From positions 1 through 38,260 of the forward strand of contig DASUFP010000053.1 in the NCBI GenBank assembly GCA_036274495.1: 38,260 nucleotides of DNA, in the 5' to 3' direction. The DNA is from DASUFP01 sp036274495. GTDB lineage: Bacteria; Bacteroidota; Bacteroidia; AKYH767-A; OLB10. Below, piece by piece: positions 1-7,447 of the stretch. The stretch's first letter is position 1; each line of letters starts with the position of its first letter. A program made the translations under genes and the position numbers. The notes beneath the pieces were generated by a model, which saw only the letters and a program-made list of their open reading frames with translations, had not been told where the DNA came from and made no database searches.

Positions 1-148
1 ACCTGCTTGAACAAGTATTGCCAGATTGCACCCACTGTCCCGTCCCCCCACTCATCAACCCCAACCCCACCGCGGAACAAATCCTGCCCCAAATTCCCCG
101 TTGCCGGAAGCTCCATAGTATGGTTTGAAGAATACCGAAACATAGCCA
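1..148 (-). CDS. Possible 3'-truncated CDS at left edge, unknown
   Basis: A minus-strand frame stays open from about position 300 to the window edge (~95 codons). The first ATG in it is at 148, so the coordinates give only the part after that ATG. The readable protein is rich in Gly, Trp and Asn (for example WQNSQVSYWNQGTGRTEMAM, and later DEWGDGTVGAIWQYLF) and I do not recognise a family. The upstream part of the frame passes through a REP-like palindrome (237-259) and has no ATG. It could be the front of a real gene leaving the window, a gene broken by repeats, or a chance open frame in G-rich DNA. Extending the contig to the left would decide. Confidence 0.25.
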
Positions 149-236
149 TCTCAGTCCTCCCCGTCCCCTGATTCCAATAGCTCACCTGGCTATTTTGCCA
201 GACCTGCGGGAATTCGCGCTCAAAATCAACTACCCT

Positions 237-259
237 CGTCCTCGCCAGCGGCGAGGATG
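237..259. repeat. REP-like palindrome, copy 1
   Basis: A 10-bp stem with a 3-nt loop, cgtcctcgcc-agc-ggcgaggatg, including one G-T pair. A second copy with a perfect stem lies at 442-464. The two copies share the arm ggcgaggatg. They look like short interspersed palindromic repeats of the REP type. Confidence 0.6.
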
Positions 260-441
260 TTAAAAGCAGAATTTTAGTTTTTTCCGATTTTATTTACTAC
301 GTCGAAGACATATTTTTACTTGAATACCGCTTAGACATTTTCGGGGCCGGTAAAATTCAGGATGTGAAATGGGTTGATTAAACATGTTATGCGGTGACAC
401 CAAAAGAAAAATTCAGGCTTGTAATAAAGTTCCTGCTGAGG

Positions 442-464
442 CATCCTCGCCGCAGGCGAGGATG
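442..464. repeat. REP-like palindrome, copy 2
   Basis: A perfect 10-bp stem, catcctcgcc-gca-ggcgaggatg. It matches the copy at 237-259 apart from one stem position and the loop. No gene is recognisable around it. Confidence 0.6.
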
Positions 465-477
465 AGGTTGTGTTGAA

Positions 478-500
478 GTGGGATTAACTGCGTTGATCCC
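478..500. repeat. Direct repeat, distal tRNA-Ser cassette
   Basis: A 23-bp sequence starting gtgggattaactgcg is repeated exactly at 660-682. Its first eight bases, gtgggatt, also occur at 840-847 inside the T arm of tRNA-Ser. The three copies lie 182 and 180 bp apart. This is the copy farthest from the tRNA; its flank no longer matches the tRNA acceptor end (gttgaagtggg instead of gcggagagagtggg). Confidence 0.6.
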
Positions 501-517
501 CGGCTGGGGGGGGGCCT

Positions 518-652
518 GCAACACCATCCACCTGCGGCCGCGAAAGCGGCTTTTTTTTTGTTTCGTCCGCCTTCTTACGCAAGCGAGCTTGCGACGTATC
601 TGTCGGAAACAAAAATGTCCCGCAGAAAGGCGGGGCAGGTGGATGGTATTGC
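518..652. repeat. Long inverted repeat, distal cassette
   Basis: The arms are 518-535 (gcaacaccatccacctgc) and 635-652 and match at 17 of 18 positions. Inside lie a gccgc-gaaa-gcggc hairpin followed by nine T on the plus strand (about 537-559), which is terminator-like, and a short perfect palindrome cgcaagc-ga-gcttgcg at 578-593. The whole 135-bp unit could fold into one long imperfect hairpin. No protein is encoded that I would believe. Confidence 0.55.
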
Positions 653-682
653 GGAGAGAGTGGGATTAACTGCGTTGATCCC
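649..682. repeat. tRNA-Ser 3'-end copy, proximal cassette
   Basis: Positions 649-667 (ttgcggagagagtgggatt) repeat exactly the 19 bp at 829-847, which are the 3' end of tRNA-Ser(GGA) plus three flanking bases. The rest of the tRNA is absent. From 660 the sequence continues as the 23-bp direct repeat shared with 478-500. It could be an att-like core left by integration or a unit of a tandem array derived from the tRNA gene. Confidence 0.65.
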
Positions 683-697
683 TTTGTGGAGGGTCCT

Positions 698-831
698 GCA
701 ACGCATCATTACAACGCACCCTACGGGTATGTTTTCATACCCTTTGTCGTCCTGGCAAGTTTCACTTGCCGGTCACCGCCGGATATGAAAACACCCCGCG
801 AAAAGCGGGGTGCGTTGTAATGCATTTGTTG
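698..831. repeat. Long inverted repeat, proximal cassette
   Basis: Outer arms attacaacgcaccc (708-721) and gggtgcgttgtaat (808-821) are perfectly complementary. Inner arms gttttcata (731-739) and tatgaaaac (784-792) are too. At the centre is a perfect ggcaagt-ttc-acttgcc hairpin (754-770). The right side holds the terminator of tRNA-Ser. The plan is the same as the unit at 518-652, but the palindrome sequence differs. Confidence 0.55.
788..812 (-). terminator. Rho-independent terminator of tRNA-Ser
   Basis: Read on the minus strand, an 8-bp stem CACCCCGC with loop TTTTC and arm GCGGGGTG is followed by TTTT. It starts 20 nt after the tRNA 3' end. It is embedded in the larger inverted repeat 698-831. 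Confidence 0.65.
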
Positions 832-919
832 CGGAGAGAGTGGGATTCGAACCCACGGTACCCTTTTGGAGTACACACGCTTTCCAAGCGTGCTCCTTAA
901 GCCACTCGGACATCTCTCC
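832..919 (-). tRNA. tRNA-Ser (anticodon GGA)
   Basis: On the minus strand the gene begins GGAGAGATGTCCGAGTGG and ends with the T arm GTGGGTTCGAATCCCAC and acceptor TCTCTCC plus discriminator G. The anticodon loop is TTGGAAA on the stem CACGC/GCGTG, giving anticodon GGA, which reads UCC and UCU. The 88-nt length and long variable arm (TACTCCAAAAGGGTA) fit serine tRNAs. CCA is not encoded. The 3' end is copied downstream at 649-667, and part of it at 478-485. Confidence 0.97.
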
Positions 920-1024
920 GGGATGTTTGGTAAGGATAAAATGTGCCCCGAAAGGGTGCCTTTTACCGGGGTGCAAATATAATGAGATCTCCTTATACGC
1001 AGAAGCTATTTCCTTTTAATTACG

Positions 1025-1975
1025 TTATTCCAAATCGGGAACCGTTTCAGGCTTAGGGAGCATTTTATTTATGAGCATGCACAAAAGTATAACTACCCCA
1101 GCCGATAGCAACGTATAAACCCACTCTCCGGGAGCAGTACCTATTGTATCCTGGTTAAAACCAAGTGCGTCGTTACGATTGAACCATGCCATCAGCACAG
1201 CTGCTCCGTTGTTTACAAAATGCGCCAGCACCGGTAGCCAGATGCTGCCACTCCAAATCAGAAGAAAACCAAATAATATTCCTAGAGCAAAACGGGGTAA
1301 GAACCCGTAAAACTGAAGGTGCAGTGCACTGAAAAGAGCAGCACTCAAAAGAATCGCAGTAACAGGCTTTCCGGTAAGGTCGGTGAATAGTCTTTGTATT
1401 ATACCTCTGAATAAAAACTCTTCTCCCAGTGCAGGAAGTACAGCTACAATAATCAGGTTCTGAACTAAATCGACAGGAGTTTTCATTTTCAGGAATGCCT
1501 CCGTTACAACAGCGGCATTTTCTTCACTGGTCTTCATCCAGTTTTCTAATCCGGAGAGAAACGATGGGAGTTGCATTGCCTGATTAAATACAAGCAATGC
1601 ATTTATCACCGGTACTGCCGAAAACATCAGCAATACCGTTAAAAACTGGACGGGAGCCGGAGCTCTTTTGTTTAACTGTAAATAAGCAACCGGCTTTTTG
1701 TCAAATACTATTGCCGCAAACAATGCCGGAAGCAAAAACATACCAATTCCGGAGGTAACCATCTGCAGCATTTTCATAGCAGCAAGCACTACAGGGTTTT
1801 CTAAATCATTGAGCAGCGTCTCATTGGTCAGCAGATCGATGCCATAGAGGTACCTTGCTAACAGCATCCCGATCATTGAGAATACCAGGGTCGAAAACAA
1901 CACCAGGCTCACCAGGATGAGGAATTTACGATACGGCGGTTTGTCCGCGAATATGCCCAATAGCATGATTTTCAC
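1025..1975 (-). CDS. CPBP family intramembrane metalloprotease
   Basis: A multi-pass membrane protein of 316 residues with the CPBP (Abi/CAAX-protease-like) motifs: EEFLFRG with Glu185, Glu186 and Arg190, a second-motif His219 in ALHLQFYGFLPR, and a third-motif His252 in LAHFVNNGAAV. Family members cleave prenylated or other membrane proteins inside the bilayer, or act as maturation or immunity proteins; the substrate here is unknown. The start is GTG at 1975, with an ATG three codons later (1966) as an equal alternative. The gene is divergent from dusB, and the dusB promoter box abuts this start codon. Nothing nearby suggests a bacteriocin or toxin partner. Confidence 0.88.
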   Translation of the reverse strand: MKIMLLGIFADKPPYRKFLILVSLVLFSTLVFSMIGMLLARYLYGIDLLTNETLLNDLENPVVLAAMKMLQMVTSGIGMFLLPALFAAIVFDKKPVAYLQLNKRAPAPVQFLTVLLMFSAVPVINALLVFNQAMQLPSFLSGLENWMKTSEENAAVVTEAFLKMKTPVDLVQNLIIVAVLPALGEEFLFRGIIQRLFTDLTGKPVTAILLSAALFSALHLQFYGFLPRFALGILFGFLLIWSGSIWLPVLAHFVNNGAAVLMAWFNRNDALGFNQDTIGTAPGEWVYTLLSAGVVILLCMLINKMLPKPETVPDLE

Positions 1976-1983
1976 TAATTTTG
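1976..1983 (+). promoter_or_regulatory. -7 promoter box (TAATTTTG) for dusB
   Basis: An exact match to the Bacteroidetes -7 consensus TAnnTTTG, followed by CAGC as at several other genes in the window. It lies 25 nt before the dusB GTG and abuts the start codon of the divergent protease gene. Confidence 0.6.
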
Positions 1984-1986
1984 CAG

Positions 1987-1994
1987 CGAAATTA
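1987..1994 (-). promoter_or_regulatory. Possible -7 box (TAATTTCG) for CPBP protease
   Basis: One mismatch to TAnnTTTG on the minus strand, 11 nt before the GTG at 1975. It interleaves with the divergent dusB promoter, so the two genes may compete for polymerase. Confidence 0.35.
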
Positions 1995-2008
1995 GCAATT
2001 AAAACCGC

Positions 2009-3001
2009 GTGGTAAGAATAGGCTCCATAGAATTAGGTGATTTTCCGCTCTTACTTGCTCCCATGGAGGATGTGAGCGACCCGCCGTTCCGTTATATATG
2101 TAAACAAAACGGTGCCGATTTGATGTACACCGAATTTATTTCTTCTGAAGGCCTTATTCGTGATGCGGCAAAAAGCGTCAGAAAGCTGGATATTTTTGAA
2201 TACGAACGGCCCATTGGCATTCAACTCTTTGGCAGCGATATCGATTCCATGAGGGAGGCCGGACGTATAGCCGATGCTGCCAACCCTGACCTTATCGACA
2301 TTAATTATGGCTGCCCCGTAAAGGCGGTCGCCTGTAGGGGTGCAGGTGCTGCTTTATTACAGGATATTCCCAAAATGGTGAAGATGACTGCAGAAATCAT
2401 CAAAATTGCCACAAGGCCGGTAACAGTCAAAACCCGCCTCGGATGGGATAGCAATACCCTAAACGTGGTTGAAGTAGCGGAACGGTTGCAGGATATTGGT
2501 ATAGCCGCATTATCGGTGCATGGCCGTACAAGAGCTCAGCTGTATAAAGGCCCTGCCGACTGGACACTCATCGGTGCAATCAAAAACAATCCGCGTATTA
2601 CCATACCCGTTTTTGGCAATGGCGATGTAGACTCACCGCAAAAAGCGCTTGAGATGAAAAACCGCTATGGAGTTGACGGAGTCATGATTGGAAGAGCCAG
2701 CATTGGTTATCCATGGATTTTTAATGAAATCAAAGAATTCCTCAAAACAGGAGTACTCCTTTCGGGTCCCGATATAAAGCAACGTGCAGATACCTGCCGT
2801 GAACATCTGAAGAAATCGCTCGAATGGAAAGGCCCCGTTACCGGGATTTTTGAAATGCGCCGCCATTATGCAAACTACTTCAAAGGCGTAGATCACTTTA
2901 AGGAGTACCGGATGCGGCTCGTCACCAGCAACCACGCGGAAGAGATTTATGATATTCTTGATGAGGTCGAAAACCGCTATCAGCTTATTGCCGTTTCATA
3001 G
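2009..3001 (+). CDS. dusB: tRNA-dihydrouridine synthase DusB
   Basis: An FMN-dependent enzyme that reduces specific uridines in the tRNA D loop to dihydrouridine. The 330-residue TIM barrel carries the family signatures in order: LAPMEDVSDPPFR near residue 16, DINYGCPVKAV with catalytic Cys102, SVHGRTRAQLYKG near residue 170, the FMN-phosphate loop GNGDV, and IGRASIGYPWIF. The C-terminal helical tRNA-binding domain is complete. The NifR3/DusB subgroup is the usual one in Bacteroidetes. The start is GTG (VVRIGSIELG); no upstream ATG is in frame before the divergent gene. The substrate position cannot be read from sequence alone. Confidence 0.93.
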   Translation: MVRIGSIELGDFPLLLAPMEDVSDPPFRYICKQNGADLMYTEFISSEGLIRDAAKSVRKLDIFEYERPIGIQLFGSDIDSMREAGRIADAANPDLIDINYGCPVKAVACRGAGAALLQDIPKMVKMTAEIIKIATRPVTVKTRLGWDSNTLNVVEVAERLQDIGIAALSVHGRTRAQLYKGPADWTLIGAIKNNPRITIPVFGNGDVDSPQKALEMKNRYGVDGVMIGRASIGYPWIFNEIKEFLKTGVLLSGPDIKQRADTCREHLKKSLEWKGPVTGIFEMRRHYANYFKGVDHFKEYRMRLVTSNHAEEIYDILDEVENRYQLIAVS

Positions 3002-3013
3002 TTTTCTCAAAGG

Positions 3014-4219
3014 TTATTCAGACGGAATCAATTTACGCGAAGTGTAAATTGCGGCAGCCAGCCCTATCAGAAAAACGGTAACAAACACACCGGCAAAGTC
3101 TAAAGGCTGCATTGCAACCGGATATGCATCTATCACAAACGATTCGGCATTCTCCAGTTTTATCAATCCGAATTTCATCTGCAGCCAGCATACCAAAGCG
3201 CCGGCAAGTATACCAACAATTGCGCCGCTCATGGTAATGAGCAATCCCTCATTAATAAAAATCCTTCGTATCATACCACTGCCTGCACCCAGCGACCGGA
3301 GTATGCCGATATCTTTTTTCTTTTCGATGATGAGAATGGAAAGCGAACCGATTATATTGAAAATGGCAATGATAAAAATGAAGGTGAGAATCATGTATAC
3401 GGCCCATTTTTCCGATTTAAGGATACTATAAAGTACCGCATGCTGCTGCAGCCGTGTTTCTACTTTGAATTTTTTTCCTATCCTGTTTCGTATCTGTTCG
3501 GCTATCTGTTCCGGATCGGCATTGCTGTTCAATGCAATTTCAATGGTGCTCACCCGTTGGGGTTCACCAATAATTTCGCGTGCAAAACGCAACGGCACTA
3601 AAACATATTTGGAATCAAAATCCTGTTGAATGCTGAAAACTCCGGAAGGACGAATAAGCGCATTGTTAAAAGCCTCTTCAGGATTGATAAGAGAAACCGG
3701 TTTACCCTTTTTAGGAACATAAATGTTCAGCATGTTAAAAGGATTTTCAAGCGAAAGCGATAAATAGTAGGCAATACTGCTGCCGGTAATAGCAAAGTTG
3801 TCGGGGCCGTTTTCCAATACGCCTGTGCCATCGGTAATTTTTTCTGAAACACCCGAAGCACTCAAAAAAGTACTGTCGACGCCTTTGATGGTGGCAATAA
3901 ATTGGCGGTTACTGTATTTTATTAGTGCGCTTTCTTCGAGTGATCGGGAAATATTTTTAATTCCCGTTATCTGCTCGAGATGTACCGAATCCGGGTCGAA
4001 TGTTTTGCCTTGTACAGATGTTATTCTGACATCGGGATCAAACGAATTGTACAGCGAAACCACCAGATCGCCAAAGCCGTTGAAAACCGACAGCACAATA
4101 ATAAGCCCCATGGATCCTACAATAATGCCGGCCATTGATATGTAGGAAATAATATTGATTACGTTGTGCGATTTTTTCGCAAAAAAATACCTTCTGGCAA
4201 TAAAGTATGGCAGGGGCAT
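3014..4219 (-). CDS. LolC/LolE-type ABC transporter permease
   Basis: A 401-residue inner-membrane permease with the MacB/FtsX fold: a cytoplasmic start (MPLPYFIARRYFFAKKS) that is near-invariant in LolC/E proteins, TM1 at about residues 21-48, a large periplasmic domain, and three C-terminal TM segments. IEKKKDIGILRSLGAGSGMI is the typical FtsX-domain coupling helix. Known members extract lipoproteins from the inner membrane for transfer to LolA. It begins 3 nt after the end of the methyltransferase gene, so it is co-transcribed with it and probably with rbfA. The ATPase LolD is not in the window. Confidence 0.88.
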   Translation of the reverse strand: MPLPYFIARRYFFAKKSHNVINIISYISMAGIIVGSMGLIIVLSVFNGFGDLVVSLYNSFDPDVRITSVQGKTFDPDSVHLEQITGIKNISRSLEESALIKYSNRQFIATIKGVDSTFLSASGVSEKITDGTGVLENGPDNFAITGSSIAYYLSLSLENPFNMLNIYVPKKGKPVSLINPEEAFNNALIRPSGVFSIQQDFDSKYVLVPLRFAREIIGEPQRVSTIEIALNSNADPEQIAEQIRNRIGKKFKVETRLQQHAVLYSILKSEKWAVYMILTFIFIIAIFNIIGSLSILIIEKKKDIGILRSLGAGSGMIRRIFINEGLLITMSGAIVGILAGALVCWLQMKFGLIKLENAESFVIDAYPVAMQPLDFAGVFVTVFLIGLAAAIYTSRKLIPSE

Positions 4220-4222
4220 GAG

Positions 4223-5035
4223 TTACTTCCAGGCTTTTACAATAAGTCCTGTTCCGGTTTTGTGATGGGTACTTACATCTAAATAATTTAAAACAAAGGC
4301 AAACGGATACGTGATCAGAAAATAAAACGGCAATAACGGATAGCCTATTATCTTAGGCACTTTCCCAAGGAATACAATCGGGTATTTCATCGACAGCCGC
4401 CACGATATTTTCCCGGGTGTACCATAGGAGTATCGAGCCTCTACTTTTGAGAATCCTGCCGAATAAATTTTAGTCTTTATCTCTTCAATATTATAACCAT
4501 CGCGAACATGCTCTTCAATAAATGATGTTTCTCCATCGCCATGTACATCTGATCCTCCCTGGTCCGAAGGAGTTGAAATGAGCAGCATGCCTCCCGGCCG
4601 CAGCGACCGGTAAATGTTTTTAAATACCTGAACATCTTCAAGTATATGCTCCATTACATCTACCGAAAGGGTAAGGTCAAACGATTCATCTTTGTAAAAT
4701 TGTCTCAGGTCCTCTACCTGAAAATGAACATTTTTTCCGCCAATTTCTTTGAAGAACCTGTTGCAATCCGCAACCTGCTCATCTTTTACATCGACCGAAA
4801 GAATGGTATAGTCGCGGCTTTTGCTGTGCAGCCAAAAGGTGTATTGCCCGAATCCGGCACCGGCATCAAGTATGTCGGCATTTTTAGGAGCTCTTTGCAT
4901 CCAGCTGCGCAATTCTTTGTGCACATGCCATGCGCGCAGCAATAATAAATCGAGAAGCCTGTAAAAAGTCTTACGCAGAAACGGGTTTTTGTTGAAAATG
5001 GAACCAAGGCTGCGTTTAATAGGATCGTACTCCAC
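4223..5035 (-). CDS. Class I SAM-dependent methyltransferase
   Basis: A 270-residue methyltransferase of the Methyltransf_11/UbiE-like type. Motif I is ILDAGAGFGQYT (Asp57 to Gly63), the motif II acid follows in ILSVDVKD, and LTLSVDVMEHI plus RSLRPGGMLLIST match motifs post-II and III. The last ~60 residues contain a hydrophobic stretch (LLPFYFLITYPFAFVL), so it may sit at the membrane and act on a lipid or quinone-like substrate; that is inference. It lies between rbfA (114-nt gap) and the LolC/E-type gene (3-nt gap). Its substrate is not recognisable. Confidence 0.82.
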   Translation of the reverse strand: MEYDPIKRSLGSIFNKNPFLRKTFYRLLDLLLLRAWHVHKELRSWMQRAPKNADILDAGAGFGQYTFWLHSKSRDYTILSVDVKDEQVADCNRFFKEIGGKNVHFQVEDLRQFYKDESFDLTLSVDVMEHILEDVQVFKNIYRSLRPGGMLLISTPSDQGGSDVHGDGETSFIEEHVRDGYNIEEIKTKIYSAGFSKVEARYSYGTPGKISWRLSMKYPIVFLGKVPKIIGYPLLPFYFLITYPFAFVLNYLDVSTHHKTGTGLIVKAWK

Positions 5036-5149
5036 AAAGAAATTTATTTGACGTTATGAAATGGGGGAATCGGTTTGGTTAGTTGTTTGGTAAGAGTCTA
5101 AAGTTTTTTCAAATAAATTATGAGCAGCTCCATTTTTCTGTGCTCCGGA

Positions 5150-5527
5150 TTATTTTTCATCATCCTCTTCCGGAGCATCCGGCGGGATGTCCAGGTTCTT
5201 CATAATCTTGTCAATTTTCTCGGCGTAATCAAGGGAGTCATCAATAAAAAACTCAAGTGAGGGTACAATGCGTGCCTGGTTCCGGATGCGTGTTCCCAGA
5301 TGCTTCCTTATCTCACGTTCATGTGCATGGAGCTTCTCGAGCACATCGGTGCCTTTCTCATGAAAGGTACTTACATACACCCTTGCTATCGACAAATCGG
5401 GGGTAACCTTAACCCCCGTAACTGTCAAAAATGAGCCGCCAAAGTAGTTCCGCCCCTCCCTTTGGAAAATATCGCCGATCTCCTTCTGGATCAGCCTCGC
5501 GTACTTCTGCATCCGGGTAGTGTCCAT
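5150..5527 (-). CDS. rbfA: Ribosome-binding factor A
   Basis: A small KH-like protein of 125 residues that binds the 30S subunit during 16S rRNA 5'-end maturation and cold adaptation. Signatures are RMQKYARLIQKEIGDIFQRE at the start, DLSIARVYVSTFHE, and the C-terminal VPSLEFFIDDSLDYAEKIDK that matches the family's IP.l.F..D.S...g..I pattern. An acidic tail (PEEDDEK) follows. It heads the rbfA / methyltransferase / LolC/E-type group. The ATG at 5527 lies only 4 nt after an exact -7 box, so the mRNA is probably leaderless. Confidence 0.93.
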   Translation of the reverse strand: MDTTRMQKYARLIQKEIGDIFQREGRNYFGGSFLTVTGVKVTPDLSIARVYVSTFHEKGTDVLEKLHAHEREIRKHLGTRIRNQARIVPSLEFFIDDSLDYAEKIDKIMKNLDIPPDAPEEDDEK

Positions 5528-5531
5528 AACC

Positions 5532-5539
5532 GCAAATGT
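5532..5539 (-). promoter_or_regulatory. -7 promoter box (TACATTTG) for rbfA
   Basis: An exact TAnnTTTG match on the minus strand, followed by only CGGT before the ATG. Transcription starting about 7 nt downstream of the box would begin at the start codon. Confidence 0.6.
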
Positions 5540-5581
5540 ACGGTTTTTAGACCTTCCTCAACCGCTTTAAAACCATATCAT

Positions 5582-5589
5582 TATATTTG
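5582..5589 (+). promoter_or_regulatory. -7 promoter box (TATATTTG) for ABC exporter
   Basis: An exact TAnnTTTG match, separated from the GTG start at 5594 by TCCC. Together with the rbfA box it forms a compact divergent promoter pair about 43 bp apart. Confidence 0.6.
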
Positions 5590-5593
5590 TCCC

Positions 5594-7447
5594 GTGAAGA
5601 CCTATTTCCGGATCATCCGGCTCATCAAACCCTATTCGGGATATGCCTTTCTGAATGCTTTTTTTAACATTCTTTCCGTCATTTTTTCCCTCTTCTCGCT
5701 AACAATGGTCGCACCGTTTCTGGACCTGTTGTTTCTCAAAACGGATACGGAATACGCCGAACGGCTCGCAAAAGGTATTCCTGAAGTTAAGCTGTCGGCC
5801 GAATCACTGGTAGATAATTTCTATTATTATTTCACCCAGATGATTGTTGACCCTGAAAGGGGAAAGCTCTATGCCCTTTATGTTATTTGCATTTTGGTGG
5901 TTGTGATGTTCTTTTTTAAAAACCTGTTCCGGTATCTGGGAATGTTTTTTATTGCTCCCGTCCGTAACGGTGTGGTGAAAGATCTGCGAAGCAGTATGCA
6001 CTTAAAAATAATGCAACTGCCGCTCTCCTTTTATTCCGACGAACGCAAAGGTGATATTATGTCGCGTGTAACAACCGACGCTCAGGAAATAGAGTGGTCG
6101 GTGATGAGTTCCCTTGAGGCTACCTTCAGGGAACCTGTTACCATTCTTATTTTTCTTTCGACCATGATTTTTATTAGCTGGGAACTGACACTTTTTGTTT
6201 TTGTGCTGCTGCCGCTCGCCGCATTGCTCATTACACGAATAGGGAAAAGTCTGAAACGTACTTCCGCAAAAAGCAAAGAACGGTTAGGACAAATATTATC
6301 GGTAATTGATGAGACGTTGTCGGGATTAAGGATTATCAAGGCCTTTAATGCCGAACATATTGTACAGGAAAAATTCGACCACCTCAACCGCCGGTATTTT
6401 GTTACAATGAACCGTATGTACCGCAAAACGGATTTGTCATCACCGTTGAGTGAGTTTCTGGGTGCATGTGTGCTGGTAGTTGTATTGTATTTTGGCGGAC
6501 AACTGGTGCTGGGTGGTTCCGAAACGCTTACGGCAGCCATGTTTATTACTTATGTGGCCATTTTTTCACAGCTTATTCCTCCGGCAAAATCCTTTACCAA
6601 TGCATTTTATAATATTCAAAAAGGCATTGCTTCCGCCGATAGGATTTATATGATTTTAAATGCACCAAACGAAATAACCGATAAACCGGGTGCAATTGAA
6701 ATCAAGGGATTTGAAAAGCAGGTGGAATATAAAAACGTAAGTTTCGCTTACCGCCGGGGCGATGCCGGATATGTGCTCAATGATATTAATCTGGTTATTC
6801 CGAAAGGAAAAACCATTGCTCTGGTAGGACAATCAGGTTCGGGAAAAACTACGCTTGCCGATTTACTGCCCCGCTTTTATGACCCGGGTTCAGGAGAGGT
6901 AACAATTGATGGAATAACACTTAAGGATATGACAATGCAATCGCTGCGATCGCTGATCGGAGTGGTAAGTCAGGAATCGATTTTGTTTAATGACACGGTT
7001 TATAACAATATCGCTTTTGGTATACCCAATGCCAACATTGAAGATATTGTTGAGGCCGCCCGCATTGCAAACGCCCATGATTTTATCTCCGAAATGCCCG
7101 ATCAGTACCAGGCGAACATTGGCGACAGGGGTGGTAAGTTATCCGGGGGCCAGCGGCAGCGCCTCAGCATTGCACGTGCTGTACTCAAAAATCCCCCCAT
7201 CCTCATTCTGGATGAGGCTACTTCGGCACTCGATACCGAATCGGAACGGCTGGTGCAGGATGCCCTTTCAAATCTGATGAAAAACAGAACTACGCTGGTC
7301 ATCGCTCACCGGTTAAGTACCATCCAGCATGCCGATCAGATCATTGTGATGAATAAGGGTGTAATTGAAGAGCGCGGTACACATCAGGAACTGCTGGAGA
7401 AGAAGGGCTTGTACCGAAAGCTGTACGATCTGCAATCCTTTTCCTGA
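5594..7447 (+). CDS. ABC exporter, fused permease-ATPase (MsbA-like)
   Basis: A half-transporter of 617 residues. The N-terminal ~320 residues form the six-TM ABC exporter domain; the C-terminal ATPase carries Walker A GQSGSGKTT (about residues 411-418), signature LSGGQRQR (about 515-522), Walker B LILDEATSALD and the H-loop VIAHRLST. MsbA-type proteins flip lipid A or other lipids; the substrate here is not provable. I chose GTG at 5594 (VKTYFRIIRLIKPY): the in-frame upstream codons to 5462 lie antisense within rbfA, look non-coding, and precede the promoter box. Its stop abuts that of the convergent sugar dehydrogenase gene. Confidence 0.9.
   Translation: MKTYFRIIRLIKPYSGYAFLNAFFNILSVIFSLFSLTMVAPFLDLLFLKTDTEYAERLAKGIPEVKLSAESLVDNFYYYFTQMIVDPERGKLYALYVICILVVVMFFFKNLFRYLGMFFIAPVRNGVVKDLRSSMHLKIMQLPLSFYSDERKGDIMSRVTTDAQEIEWSVMSSLEATFREPVTILIFLSTMIFISWELTLFVFVLLPLAALLITRIGKSLKRTSAKSKERLGQILSVIDETLSGLRIIKAFNAEHIVQEKFDHLNRRYFVTMNRMYRKTDLSSPLSEFLGACVLVVVLYFGGQLVLGGSETLTAAMFITYVAIFSQLIPPAKSFTNAFYNIQKGIASADRIYMILNAPNEITDKPGAIEIKGFEKQVEYKNVSFAYRRGDAGYVLNDINLVIPKGKTIALVGQSGSGKTTLADLLPRFYDPGSGEVTIDGITLKDMTMQSLRSLIGVVSQESILFNDTVYNNIAFGIPNANIEDIVEAARIANAHDFISEMPDQYQANIGDRGGKLSGGQRQRLSIARAVLKNPPILILDEATSALDTESERLVQDALSNLMKNRTTLVIAHRLSTIQHADQIIVMNKGVIEERGTHQELLEKKGLYRKLYDLQSFS

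Noticed and set aside
478..788. Open frames of 63 and 76 codons across the cassettes
   Set aside because: They follow the direct repeats and tRNA-derived sequence, contain poly-G and poly-T tracts, and have no recognisable protein character.
773..1019. Open frames on both strands over tRNA-Ser
   Set aside because: They are shadows of the tRNA gene; the EPTVPFW-type translation is a well-known artefact over Ser tRNAs.
5462..5593. N-terminal extension of the ABC exporter to 5462
   Set aside because: It runs antisense into rbfA, lacks family similarity and precedes the promoter box; GTG 5594 gives the normal start.
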